Shown here: positions 51,125 through 59,965 of the stretch, in pieces
Layout of the letters: every line of letters begins with the position of its first letter
How positions within the stretch are numbered: the first letter of the stretch is position 1
Assembly: GCA_016706275.1 (NCBI GenBank)
Contig: JADJJY010000001.1
Span: 124,001 to 188,000, forward strand
Length of the DNA: 64,000 bases
Direction of reading: 5' to 3'
DNA from: Chloracidobacterium sp.
GTDB lineage: Bacteria; Acidobacteriota; Blastocatellia; Pyrinomonadales; Pyrinomonadaceae
The notes under the pieces: generated by a model
Seen by the model: only the letters and a program-made list of their open reading frames with translations
Database searches by the model: none
What the model was told of the DNA's origin: nothing
Translations under genes and position numbers: made by a program

Positions 51125-52366
51125 ATGGCCGCAGCAAAACCCGTGAGTACTTGGGACGTTGAAAAGGTCCGACGCGATTTTCCGGTGCTGTCACAGACGG
51201 TGAATGGAAAGCCGCTGGTCTATCTCGACAACGGAGCCTCTTCGCAGGTGCCGCAGTCGGTGATCGACCGCACGTCAAAATATCTCGCTGAGGAACACTC
51301 AAACATTCATCGCGGCGTGCATTACCTGTCACAGCACGCGACGACCGCATACGAAGCCGCCCGCGAAAAGGTCAAGCGATTTATCAACGCGCCTGACGTC
51401 AAAGAGTGTATTTTCGTTCGCGGCACGACCGAGGGCATCAATCTGGTCGCGCATTCGTACGGGCGGAAATTTATTAACGAGGGCGACGAGATACTGGTGA
51501 GCCAGATGGAGCACCACTCGAACATCATCCCTTGGCAGATGGCCGCCGAAGAACGTGGTGCTAAGGTCGTCGTGATACCGATGAATGATTGCGGCGAGCT
51601 CATCATCGACGAATACGAAAATCTACTGAGTGAAAAGACCAAAATGGTCGCGCTAACGCACGTCTCAAATAGTCTCGGCACCGTCAATCCGGTCAAGGAA
51701 ATGATCGCGACGGCCCATAAATACGGCGTACCGGTCTGCGTTGACGCGGCCCAGAGCGTGCCGCATTTCCCGGTTGACGTGCAGGATCTCGACGCTGATT
51801 TCTTTGTCTTTTCCGGTCACAAGATGTTTGGTCCAACGGGCAGCGGCGTTGTCTATGGCAAGCGAAAATGGCTCGACGCGATGCCGCCCTATCAGACCGG
51901 CGGAGGCATGATCCGCACCGTGTCATTTGAAAAAACGACGTTTGCTCCGATCCCCGACAAATTCGAAGCCGGCACTCCGGCCATTGCCGCGGGCATCGGC
52001 CTCGGAGCCGCGATCGACTATATCAACGCCATCGATTTCGAAGCCGCCGCCTCCTACGAGCACGAGCTGCTCGAATACGCGACCGAACGCCTCTCCGACA
52101 TCCCCGAGGTCAAGATCATCGGCACCGCCGCCGAAAAAGCCTCGGTGCTGTCATTCACCATCGAAGGCATCCACCCGCACGACATCGGCACGATCCTCGA
52201 CCAACAAGGCATCGCCGTCCGCGCCGGCCACCACTGCGCACAGCCTGTGATGGAATTTTTCGACGTCCCCGCAACCGCGAGAGCAAGCTTTGCGTTTTAC
52301 AATACACGCGAAGAGGTCGACAAACTTGCGGATGCCATTCAGAAAGTTATCGAAGTTTTTGCTTAA
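51125..52366 (+). CDS. sufS: SufS cysteine desulfurase
   Basis: 413 residues, class II desulfurase. The PLP-lysine motif SGHKMFGPTG and the catalytic Cys loop RAGHHCAQPVMEFFDV are both present; YLDNGASSQ is the N-terminal signature. It releases sulfur from cysteine and hands persulfide to the zinc-dependent SufU encoded further down. It starts one base after the ribbon-helix-helix gene. Confidence 0.96.
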   Translation: MAAAKPVSTWDVEKVRRDFPVLSQTVNGKPLVYLDNGASSQVPQSVIDRTSKYLAEEHSNIHRGVHYLSQHATTAYEAAREKVKRFINAPDVKECIFVRGTTEGINLVAHSYGRKFINEGDEILVSQMEHHSNIIPWQMAAEERGAKVVVIPMNDCGELIIDEYENLLSEKTKMVALTHVSNSLGTVNPVKEMIATAHKYGVPVCVDAAQSVPHFPVDVQDLDADFFVFSGHKMFGPTGSGVVYGKRKWLDAMPPYQTGGGMIRTVSFEKTTFAPIPDKFEAGTPAIAAGIGLGAAIDYINAIDFEAAASYEHELLEYATERLSDIPEVKIIGTAAEKASVLSFTIEGIHPHDIGTILDQQGIAVRAGHHCAQPVMEFFDVPATARASFAFYNTREEVDKLADAIQKVIEVFA

Positions 52367-52406
52367 AGGGCGGAAATGCCGTCCGCAGGGAGTGTATTCG
52401 TAAGAG

Positions 52407-52865
52407 ATGCTAATTAACACCCTAAAAGACCTTTTCAACCGCGATCTCAACAAACTAAAAACTGAGATCGAAAGTTATAGTGACGAGGCCACCTTATGGC
52501 TCGTCGATGGTGAGATACCAAATTCCGGCGGTAATCTCGCATTGCATCTCGTCGGTAATCTAAAGGCATTTATCGGGGCAACGCTTGGTGATTCCGGTTA
52601 TGACCGCCAGCGTGACCTTGAGTTTTCGACCAAGGGAACGCCGCGAGCAGAGCTGCTGCAAATGGTAGATGAGACTATGGCCGATGTCGCGGCGGGGCTT
52701 GATAAACTCACGCCCGATCAACTTGAGGCCGAGTATCCGATCAAGGTCTTTGCCGACCGCACTGAGCCGATGACGACCGGATGGTTTTTGATGCATCTCG
52801 CGACGCACCTCGGTTATCACCTCGGCCAGATCAATTACCACCGACGTTTATTCGACGCTAAATGA
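52407..52865 (+). CDS. DinB/DUF1572-family protein
   Basis: 152 residues, a four-helix bundle of DinB type. The metal-site histidines are in GGNLALHLVGNL and MHLATHLGYHLGQINYHRR. Family members include metal-dependent thiol transferases for mycothiol and bacillithiol, and many of unknown substrate. A 40-base gap separates it from sufS. A thiol-linked role would suit the Suf context, but this is inference. Confidence 0.82.
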   Translation: MLINTLKDLFNRDLNKLKTEIESYSDEATLWLVDGEIPNSGGNLALHLVGNLKAFIGATLGDSGYDRQRDLEFSTKGTPRAELLQMVDETMADVAAGLDKLTPDQLEAEYPIKVFADRTEPMTTGWFLMHLATHLGYHLGQINYHRRLFDAK

Positions 52866-52921
52866 TGCGAATGTGAGAAATGTCACAGTATTTGGCTGAG
52901 ACTTAACAGATACTCATCCCT

Positions 52922-54622
52922 ATGTATTCAGATCTTTACATCGCACAACATTCAAAAATGCGGCCCGTTCAGGAAATTGCCGAGCAGCTCGGCCTGACGC
53001 CGGACGACATGGACCTCTACGGCAGCCCGTATATCGCAAAGCTCCGGCTAAGCGTCCTAGACAAGCTAAAAGACCGTCCAAACGCAAAATACATCGACGT
53101 TTCCGCGATCACTCCGACACCGTTGGGTGAAGGCAAATCGACCACGCTCATTGGCCTTGGCGAAGCGATGAAGCACCTCGGCAAGAAAGCCGTCGTCTCG
53201 CTGCGGCAGCCTTCGCAAGGACCTACTTTCGGGATCAAGGGCGGTGCAGCCGGCGGCGGTTATGCACAGGTCGTCCCGATGGAGACCTTTAATCTCAATC
53301 TGACGGGCGACATTCACGCTGTCACCGCAGCAAACAATCTGCTCGCCGCGATGATCGACAACAAGTTGCTTCGCGGCAATCCGCTCAATATCAATCCGCA
53401 CAGCATCACCTGGAAACGTGTCGTCGATACCAACGACCGTGCGCTGCGAAAGATCATCGTCGGACTCGGCGGCCGTATGGAAGGCGGCATCCCGCGCGAA
53501 ACTGGCTTTGACATCACCGTCGCCTCCGAAGTAATGGCGATACTCGCGCTGACAAATTCGCTCCAGGATATGCGCGCTCGTTTTGGGCGCATCGTCGTCG
53601 GTATGACGCACGACAAAAAGCCGGTCACCGCCGAAGAGATCGGTGCCGCCGGAGCGATGACCGTCCTGATGCGCGACGCCATTCGCCCGACGATCATGCA
53701 GACGCTCGAAAATACCCCTGCGCTCGTTCACGCAGGCCCATTTGCCAACGTCGCCCACGGCAACAGCAGTATTCTCGCCGACCTGATCGGTGCAAAATGC
53801 AGTGATTATCTCTTTACCGAGTCGGGTTTTGGTGCCGACATCGGTGCCGAAAAATTCTTTAACATCAAATGCCGTTACAGCGGCCTCAAACCGGACGCCT
53901 GCGTCATCGTCGCCACCATCCGCGCGCTCAAATCGCACAGCGGTAAATACCGCATCGTTGCGGGCAAGCCTCTGCCGCCTGAAATGCTCGAAAATAACGT
54001 CGCCGATGTCGAAGCCGGTGCAGCAAACCTGAGAAAGCAGATCGAAAATGTAAAACTTCACGGTGTGACGCCGGTCGTGGCGATCAACGTTTTCGATACC
54101 GATCATCCCGAAGAGATCGAGGCTGTCAAACGTATCTCGATCGAGGCCGGTGCACTCGGAGCGGCCGTCTCAAGGCATTTTGCCGAGGGCGGCAAAGGTG
54201 CGATCGAGCTTGCGGAAATGGTCATCGAGGCTGCAAACCACCCGAACGAATTCAAATTCCTCTACGATCTCGACCAGCCGATCAAGGCAAAGATCGAGGC
54301 CATTGCCACAAAGATCTACGGTGCCGCCGACGTTTCGTACACTTCGCAGGCGTCGAGCCAGATCGCCGACTACGAAGCTAACGGCTTTGGCGATCTGCCG
54401 ATCTGCATGGCAAAAACGCACCTATCCTTAAGCCACGACCCGACGCTTAAGGGAGCTCCGACAGGTTTCACGTTCCCCGTCCGCGAGGTCCGTGCCAGCG
54501 TCGGAGCGGGCTTTATTTATCCCGTCTGCGGCGATATGCGGACAATGCCCGCCCTGCCCGAGCATCCGGCCGCCGAAAGGGTCGATATCGACGCCGAAGG
54601 CAATATTGTCGGGCTTTTCTAA
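52922..54622 (+). CDS. fhs: Formate-tetrahydrofolate ligase
   Basis: 566 residues, full length. The ATP loop PTPLGEGKSTTLIGL and conserved RQPSQGPTFGIKGGAAGGGY, ETGFDITVASEVMA and HPAAERVDID identify FTHFS. It makes 10-formyl-THF from formate, ATP and THF for purine synthesis and one-carbon metabolism. It lies between the Suf desulfurase and SufU genes. The enzyme has no iron-sulfur cluster of its own. Confidence 0.96.
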   Translation: MYSDLYIAQHSKMRPVQEIAEQLGLTPDDMDLYGSPYIAKLRLSVLDKLKDRPNAKYIDVSAITPTPLGEGKSTTLIGLGEAMKHLGKKAVVSLRQPSQGPTFGIKGGAAGGGYAQVVPMETFNLNLTGDIHAVTAANNLLAAMIDNKLLRGNPLNINPHSITWKRVVDTNDRALRKIIVGLGGRMEGGIPRETGFDITVASEVMAILALTNSLQDMRARFGRIVVGMTHDKKPVTAEEIGAAGAMTVLMRDAIRPTIMQTLENTPALVHAGPFANVAHGNSSILADLIGAKCSDYLFTESGFGADIGAEKFFNIKCRYSGLKPDACVIVATIRALKSHSGKYRIVAGKPLPPEMLENNVADVEAGAANLRKQIENVKLHGVTPVVAINVFDTDHPEEIEAVKRISIEAGALGAAVSRHFAEGGKGAIELAEMVIEAANHPNEFKFLYDLDQPIKAKIEAIATKIYGAADVSYTSQASSQIADYEANGFGDLPICMAKTHLSLSHDPTLKGAPTGFTFPVREVRASVGAGFIYPVCGDMRTMPALPEHPAAERVDIDAEGNIVGLF

Positions 54623-54658
54623 CTAGGTTAATCGGTTCGGACATAATAAAATAGGGCT

Positions 54659-55108
54659 ATGTCCGAACTAAGTGACCTGTATCAAGAAGTAATTTTGGAG
54701 CACAACAAAAATCCGCGAAATTTTCGCGAGATCGCTGATGCCGATCAGTATGCCGACGGTAAAAATCCGCTCTGCGGCGACGCTCTGCGCGTTTATGTGG
54801 CGATGGACGGCGACCAGATCGCCGATGTCGCATTTAAGGGCTCGGGCTGTGCGATCTCAAAAGCCTCGGCGTCGATGATGACCCAGGCCGTCAAAGGCAA
54901 GACCCGTGAAGAGGCAGAGGCTATCTTTGACGAGTTTCACAAGATGGTCACCGGCGAGCTCGACATCGAGACTGACGATAACGATCTCGGGAAACTGCGG
55001 ATCTTTTCAGGCGTTTTAGAGTTTCCGGCACGCGTCAAATGTGCGTCACTTAGCTGGCACACGCTCAATGCCGCTCTCCATGGCGAGGATGCCGTCTCGA
55101 CCGAATAG
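54659..55108 (+). CDS. sufU: SufU, zinc-dependent sulfurtransferase
   Basis: 149 residues. Cysteines in NPLCGDALRVY, GSGCAISKASASMMTQAV and RVKCASLSWHTL match the zinc site of SufU. The insertion GELDIETDDNDLG before the last cysteine distinguishes it from IscU. It accepts sulfur from SufS. Its stop is immediately followed by the ATG of the haemoglobin gene. Confidence 0.94.
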   Translation: MSELSDLYQEVILEHNKNPRNFREIADADQYADGKNPLCGDALRVYVAMDGDQIADVAFKGSGCAISKASASMMTQAVKGKTREEAEAIFDEFHKMVTGELDIETDDNDLGKLRIFSGVLEFPARVKCASLSWHTLNAALHGEDAVSTE

Positions 55109-55498
55109 ATGAAACGGGATATCGAAACTCGGGCGGATATCGAACGTCTGTTGACCGATTTTTACAGCATCGCGATGGCCGACAATAAGATCGGCCATCA
55201 TTTTGGCGGCCTGAATCTCGACCATCATCTGCCGATGATCGCCAATTTTTGGGAAAAGATACTGCTCGGCAATCCGGTCTATTTCAACAACCCGCTGTCT
55301 TTTCACCAGGTGCTCCACGCCCATTCGCCGCTCCTGCCCGAACATTTTGCACACTGGGTTTCGATATTTGCTGCAACAGTCGACCGCTTGTTCGCGGGCG
55401 AGACGGCCGATCTGGCAAAGGCTCGTGCTCAAGCTGTCGCCAACGTGCTCGACCAGAAGCTCAACGGCGGTGTAAAGATCGAAAAACGGACGAAGTGA
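55109..55498 (+). CDS. Group III truncated haemoglobin
   Basis: 129 residues. The segments IERLLTDFYSIAMADNKIGH, NFWEKILLGNPVYFNNP and HSPLLPEHFAHWVSIFAATV fit the group III 2-over-2 globin, with the proximal His probably in the FHQVLHAHS or EHFAHW region. Such proteins bind O2, NO or related ligands. It directly abuts sufU and is thus in the suf operon, suggesting a role in coping with oxygen or nitric oxide, which damage iron-sulfur clusters. Confidence 0.86.
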   Translation: MKRDIETRADIERLLTDFYSIAMADNKIGHHFGGLNLDHHLPMIANFWEKILLGNPVYFNNPLSFHQVLHAHSPLLPEHFAHWVSIFAATVDRLFAGETADLAKARAQAVANVLDQKLNGGVKIEKRTK

Positions 55499-55547
55499 AT
55501 TTTTAGGTGCACATTTGCGACTTCCTGCATCTAAATTTCCGAGGAAT

Positions 55548-56402
55548 ATGCTAACCGCCAAACGATATTTTCTTGTCCTGTGCGTGGTCGTATTTTCGGC
55601 ATTCCCTGTATTGGCCGATCATTCTCAGGCCGAGTTTGAACAGCAAGCACAAACCTTACAAACAAAGCTTAAAGGCCGAGGGTTTACGGTCATTGTAGAA
55701 CGACCGTTTATAGTCGTGGGCGACGATACTGAGTCGCGTGTCACTCAGTGGGCGGAGGGTGTTGTCCGCGGAACAGTTACCCGATTAAAACAGGATTATT
55801 TTGCGAAGGACCCGGAAAACATCCTTGAGATCTGGCTTTTCAAAGACGAAACCTCTTACCGCAAACACGCCCTAGAATTTTTTAACGACACGCCTGACAC
55901 GCCATACGGCTATTATTCCCCGTCAAAAAAAGCATTGATAATGAACATCGCGACCGGTGGCGGCACGCTTGTCCACGAGATCGTACACCCTTTCGTCGAG
56001 GCCAATTTCCCAGACGCTCCGGCGTGGTTCAACGAGGGTCTCGGCTCGCTCTATGGGCAATCGGGCACGGTCGACGGCCACATCTACGGCTATACAAACT
56101 GGCGTCTGCGAGGCTTACAGAATGGCATTGAGAAGAAAATTGTGCCGACCTTCAAGGCTCTGACCTCGATGTCCGATACCACGTTTTACAACGAAGACAC
56201 CGGCACAAACTACTCTCAGGCACGATATCTTTGTTATTACCTACAGGAAAAGGGGCTGCTCAGAAAGTTTTACAAAGAGTTTGTCGCAAACCAAAAAACC
56301 GACCCGACGGGATATCAAACTTTGCAAAAAGTCCTCGGCACCCGCAATATGACGGCGTTTCAGCGTAAGTGGGAAGCGTTTGTAATGCGGCTTACGTTTT
56401 AG
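55548..56402 (+). CDS. Exported gluzincin-like metallopeptidase (DUF1570/MA-type)
   Basis: ATG 55548 follows GAGGAAT and opens a signal peptide (MLTAKRYFLVLCVVVFSAFP). 284 residues. The zinc site HEIVH near residue 140 is followed by the third ligand region FNEGLGSLYG, the gluzincin arrangement. It is probably periplasmic or secreted. The last 11 bases overlap the convergent glpD gene. Confidence 0.78.
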   Translation: MLTAKRYFLVLCVVVFSAFPVLADHSQAEFEQQAQTLQTKLKGRGFTVIVERPFIVVGDDTESRVTQWAEGVVRGTVTRLKQDYFAKDPENILEIWLFKDETSYRKHALEFFNDTPDTPYGYYSPSKKALIMNIATGGGTLVHEIVHPFVEANFPDAPAWFNEGLGSLYGQSGTVDGHIYGYTNWRLRGLQNGIEKKIVPTFKALTSMSDTTFYNEDTGTNYSQARYLCYYLQEKGLLRKFYKEFVANQKTDPTGYQTLQKVLGTRNMTAFQRKWEAFVMRLTF

Positions 56403-57813
56403 ATCGAATCTCTGCCATTATCTCTTCGACCATCGGAACGAGCTCTATTGCGGCACGTTCATTCACGAACCTGGCCCGCGTTCGCCGGGAAAGTACGTCT
56501 TCGTGGCACATCGCCATCTCATCACGAACAGCCCTGACGACATCCTCGCGAGTGTATGGCAGATCGGGATGTAGTCGCTCGCCAGCGGTCCGTATCGGCC
56601 CTTTGATCGGCAGTGTTTCGGTTATGCATTTTTCGGCACTGAGCCCGCCCACCTTAGTTACGGCGTCGACCGCTTCCTCTGCCATTCGTCGATATGTCGT
56701 CCACTTACCGCCCGTTATCGTTACGAGGCCGGCCCCATCTACAAACAGCTCGTGGCTGCGTGAGAGCTTGGCCGTATTTGCAGCACCGCCCCGGCTGATG
56801 AGCGGGCGTACACCGGCAAATCTGCTCAAAATGTCAACACGTGTTGGCTGTTCGGAAAGATACGCCCCCGCTGTTTCAAGCAAAAAATCGATCTCTGCTT
56901 CGCTAACGACATCTCCAAGAGCTGCGGTCTCGCACGGCACATCGGTCGTGCCTACCAGTACGTGTCCGAGCCACGGTATGCAAAACAGCACACGGCCGTC
57001 GCTTGTTTTGGGTATCATCAGCGCCGCGTTGCCGGGCAGGAACCTTGCATCGAGCACAATGTGCGAACCCCTTGCGAATGTAATAACGGGCTGGGCAGAG
57101 GGGTCAGACATCTTTCGGATCGGGTCACAATATGCGCCGGTCGCGTTGATCACGGATTTGGCATTTACAGCAATTTTCTCGCCTGTTAACACGTCGTCAA
57201 ACTGGACGCCGTTGACCTTTCCGTCAGCGTCTTTTGTAAGCGAACGGACGGCCGCGTAGTTGAGCAAAGCGGCTCCGTGTTCGCTCGCCGTCACCGCCAT
57301 ATCGATCAACAAACGGGTATCGTCAAACTGCCCATCCGTGTACAAAACGCCCCCCGAAAGCCCGTATTTAATAACATTTGGCAGCATTTGCAGCGTCTCG
57401 GCACGCGACAATATTCGCGATCTGCCGAGGCTGTATTTACGGGCGAGCAAGTCATAGATCTTCAGCCCGACGCCGTAAAATAGCTTTTGCCACAGGCTGT
57501 AGCACGGCACGATAAAGTCTTGTTTATGCACCACATGCGGCGCGTTTTTAAGCAATATCCCGCGTTCCCGCAAGGCCTCGCGCACCAGCGAAATATTGCC
57601 CTGCCGCAAATAACGGACGCCGCCGTGGACGAGCTTGGTCGAACGACTCGAGGTGCCTTTGCCAAAGTCATGCTGTTCGAGCAGCAGAACATCGAACCCT
57701 CGCGACGCCGCGTCGAGAGCGCAGCCGACACCCGTCGCACCGCCGCCGATGATGACGATGTCCCAGAGCTGTGTGCGTTCCCTAACGCGTGCTAAAATTT
57801 TGCTGCGATCCAT
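56392..57813 (-). CDS. glpD: FAD-dependent glycerol-3-phosphate dehydrogenase
   Basis: 473 residues, with the FAD-binding Rossmann loop IIGGGATGVGCALDA at 21-35, followed by SSRSTKLVHGGVRYL and GGKWTTYRRMAEEAV, both GlpD signatures. The C-terminal domain is present but somewhat shorter than in E. coli. It oxidises glycerol-3-phosphate to dihydroxyacetone phosphate and passes electrons to quinone at the membrane. No glpK or glpF is adjacent. Confidence 0.94.
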   Translation of the reverse strand: MDRSKILARVRERTQLWDIVIIGGGATGVGCALDAASRGFDVLLLEQHDFGKGTSSRSTKLVHGGVRYLRQGNISLVREALRERGILLKNAPHVVHKQDFIVPCYSLWQKLFYGVGLKIYDLLARKYSLGRSRILSRAETLQMLPNVIKYGLSGGVLYTDGQFDDTRLLIDMAVTASEHGAALLNYAAVRSLTKDADGKVNGVQFDDVLTGEKIAVNAKSVINATGAYCDPIRKMSDPSAQPVITFARGSHIVLDARFLPGNAALMIPKTSDGRVLFCIPWLGHVLVGTTDVPCETAALGDVVSEAEIDFLLETAGAYLSEQPTRVDILSRFAGVRPLISRGGAANTAKLSRSHELFVDGAGLVTITGGKWTTYRRMAEEAVDAVTKVGGLSAEKCITETLPIKGPIRTAGERLHPDLPYTREDVVRAVRDEMAMCHEDVLSRRTRARFVNERAAIELVPMVEEIMAEIRSKT

Positions 57814-57854
57814 ACTGAAGTTAAATTCTCATTCATCCGGGACAAGTTGGCAAA

Positions 57855-58445
57855 ATGAACGAACCAAACTTTGAACAGCCCAGACTTTTCGAAAAAACCC
57901 CCGTCATACTTTGTCTTTTTGTGATCGTCGTCTCGACGGTGCTCCTAGTGTGGCAGGGCCGCGTTTGGTGGTGCCAAGCCGGCGACTACAGCCCCTGGGC
58001 ATGGAACATCTGGTCGACACACAACTCACAACACATCATCGACCCGTATGCATTCACGCATGTACTACACGGCGTTTTAGAATTTTGGCTGATCGGGCTG
58101 GTCTTTCGGCGTATGCCGCTCTCATGGAGATTGTTTATCGCGGTCCTGATCGAAAGCACCTGGGAGGTCGCCGAAAACTCAAGCTACATTATCGAACGCT
58201 ACCGCACGGTGACGCTGTCGCTCGATTATTTTGGCGATTCGATCATTAATTCGCTGGCGGATATTGTGTGCTGTGCGACCGGTTTCACGATCGCTTACAA
58301 ACTAAAATTCTGGAAATCGCTCGCCCTATTCCTTGCGACCGAGGCGGTCCTCATCGTGTGGATCCGTGACAGCCTGCTAATCAACATCATAATGCTGATC
58401 TACCCGATCGAGGCGCTCAAAGCCTGGCAAATGGGCGGACACTGA
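57855..58445 (+). CDS. DUF2585-family membrane protein
   Basis: 196 residues, four to five membrane helices. STHNSQHIIDPYAFTHVLHG, ESTWEVAENSSYIIERYR and DYFGDSIINSLADIVCC are conserved polar membrane motifs of the UPF0314/DUF2585 family. Function unknown. It is divergent from glpD with 41 bases between the starts. Confidence 0.85.
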   Translation: MNEPNFEQPRLFEKTPVILCLFVIVVSTVLLVWQGRVWWCQAGDYSPWAWNIWSTHNSQHIIDPYAFTHVLHGVLEFWLIGLVFRRMPLSWRLFIAVLIESTWEVAENSSYIIERYRTVTLSLDYFGDSIINSLADIVCCATGFTIAYKLKFWKSLALFLATEAVLIVWIRDSLLINIIMLIYPIEALKAWQMGGH

Positions 58446-58448
58446 TTT

Positions 58449-58511
58449 AACCGCGAAAAACGCACAAGATGCTAAAAAAGAATTTTAGCGATTTCCGCAT
58501 CTTTCGCGGTT
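58449..58511. terminator. Palindromic bidirectional terminator/repeat
   Basis: AACCGCGAAA pairs with TTTCGCGGTT. Inside, AGATGC/GCATCT and GCTAAAA/TTTTAGC extend the hairpin. It fills the gap between the DUF2585 stop and the convergent GrdB-like gene's stop and resembles the palindrome after the phosphorylase gene in layout. Confidence 0.7.
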
Positions 58512-58515
58512 GATC

Positions 58516-59307
58516 CTATCTTTCGCCGCGGGCGGCTTCGACCGATGTTTCGAGATCGACGGCCAGTTTTCGCGAACCCGGCTGGTCAAACGTTTCTGTC
58601 CAGCGCAGGGCCTCGTCCAAAACACGCAGTTGATACTCGCGCCAGTTCGGCTTTCCGGCAACAGCGCCAAACTCTCCGTTGTAATAGGCGGTTCGCGGTG
58701 GACGCACCTTATCCGTCAGCTTTGCATCGACCGAAACGAGCATCGTTGGGATTCCGGCGGCTTCGACGCAACGGGCGATGATGCCAAGCGTCTGATGGCA
58801 AAGCGGCGATGCGGGGATAAATAGCGCCGCGTGGATATCGTATCTCGCGAGCCTGTCGGCGATCGCCGGAGCAAGCTCCGCGGCAACACGCTCGGCGTTG
58901 GGGATGTGGCTACTGATGCTCCACCAAACGTTGTTGAGGCCGCCGATGACGCCATTGGCCTGATATTCGAGCAGGCGGTCAATGGGGATCTGAGCGTTTC
59001 TATCGTCGGTGACGGCTTTTACATCGTAGCCCTTGGCGGCGTATCTCAGATCGCCCCCGGTAACCTCGACCGGTATCTCGCGATAGCTCAGATCGCCGTC
59101 TTTTGACTCAAGATCAAAGGCATCGGTGCCGTCAATATATGCTCCGGCTGATGTGACGAGCGCCAGATTGAGCATCGGCAAAGCCCGTCGGACGGGCGTG
59201 AACGGCGTGTGGATATTTTCGACATACGGATAACCACGAAGCTCTTCGTTAGCGTTCCACCGCGCAAAACGTGATGCAAAATCATTCTTTTTTTCTATCA
59301 ATTCCAT
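58516..59307 (-). CDS. Glycine/betaine/proline reductase B-like protein
   Basis: 263 residues. The N-terminal PYVENIHTPFTPVRRALPML and the C-terminal SPLCHQTLGIIARCVEAAGI match the GrdB/PrdB-related family, whose clostridial members carry a selenocysteine for reductive cleavage of glycine or proline. Here an ordinary Cys is present, and none of the partner reductase subunits is nearby. Function in this context is unknown. Confidence 0.78.
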   Translation of the reverse strand: MELIEKKNDFASRFARWNANEELRGYPYVENIHTPFTPVRRALPMLNLALVTSAGAYIDGTDAFDLESKDGDLSYREIPVEVTGGDLRYAAKGYDVKAVTDDRNAQIPIDRLLEYQANGVIGGLNNVWWSISSHIPNAERVAAELAPAIADRLARYDIHAALFIPASPLCHQTLGIIARCVEAAGIPTMLVSVDAKLTDKVRPPRTAYYNGEFGAVAGKPNWREYQLRVLDEALRWTETFDQPGSRKLAVDLETSVEAARGER

Positions 59308-59312
59308 AATTG

Positions 59313-59837
59313 TTAGGCCTTAAATTCTTTTGAAAAATCGTACGGGTCGTCCGCGACCGCCTTACCGGCAAATTTGCGGTTCGAGATAATAAAAAATGCG
59401 ATCAGCCCCGCACCCATAGCCGCCATTAACACCCAGATCGAATATTGGTGCAGCGTGTTGAACTGGATCCGCAGCGGATCGTCGACCGCAACCTCGTCGA
59501 TCGGCCGCCCCATCTGTCCGCGAAGCGACGCCAACCAAAATCCGATGACAAATTGCCCCACCGCACACGCCGCCGCGAGCAGTAGTAGCAAAAACCGCTC
59601 GATCCACAGCCAAAACGTACTGATGCGGGCCGTCGCGACCAGCGACGTGAGCAGCATAAAGAGCGCGATCCCGATACCGCCGATATTGAGGATCATCAGG
59701 TTTCGGTTGACCACGGCACCGGCTAGTTCACGCTCGGGCAACACGGCAAACGCGGTCTGAGCAACGCCGATAAAAAACACCGCCGCCCCAAGCCAAATCG
59801 CCAGAATTAGTAGCCGTATGTCCGAGAAAAACTTCAT
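59313..59837 (-). CDS. DUF4149-family membrane protein
   Basis: 174 residues with four hydrophobic segments, beginning RLLILAIWLGAAVFFIGVAQ. The N-terminal helix, the RNLMILNIGGIGIALFMLLT segment and the short loop RGQMGRPIDEVAVDDPLR followed by FNTLHQYS match DUF4149/TMEM205-like proteins. Function unknown. It is six bases upstream of the GrdB-like gene and co-directional, so the two are likely co-transcribed. The 128-base gap to the right holds a GCCGCAAAG repeat pair but no gene. Confidence 0.82.
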   Translation of the reverse strand: MKFFSDIRLLILAIWLGAAVFFIGVAQTAFAVLPERELAGAVVNRNLMILNIGGIGIALFMLLTSLVATARISTFWLWIERFLLLLLAAACAVGQFVIGFWLASLRGQMGRPIDEVAVDDPLRIQFNTLHQYSIWVLMAAMGAGLIAFFIISNRKFAGKAVADDPYDFSKEFKA

Positions 59838-59965
59838 AAAAAGTGCCGCAAAGTAAGGTCTTATTATCTAGCTTTTCGCCGCAAAGGGCAAAAGGCAAGC
59901 CGCCCCTTTATCCGGCGTCATTATAAGACGAGAGTTGTGATAACCTTTCCCTTTACCGACCCTCG

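Noticed and set aside
53066..54106. 346-residue frame opposite fhs
   Set aside because: Shadow of the conserved formate-THF ligase gene; Asp/His/Arg-rich and unlike any recognised protein.
56369..57259. 296-residue frame on the + strand inside glpD
   Set aside because: Antisense shadow of a gene with complete FAD and substrate motifs; Ser/Arg-rich composition.
58516..59307. Selenocysteine (in-frame TGA) in the GrdB-like gene
   Set aside because: The frame has no internal TGA; an ordinary Cys occupies the relevant region.
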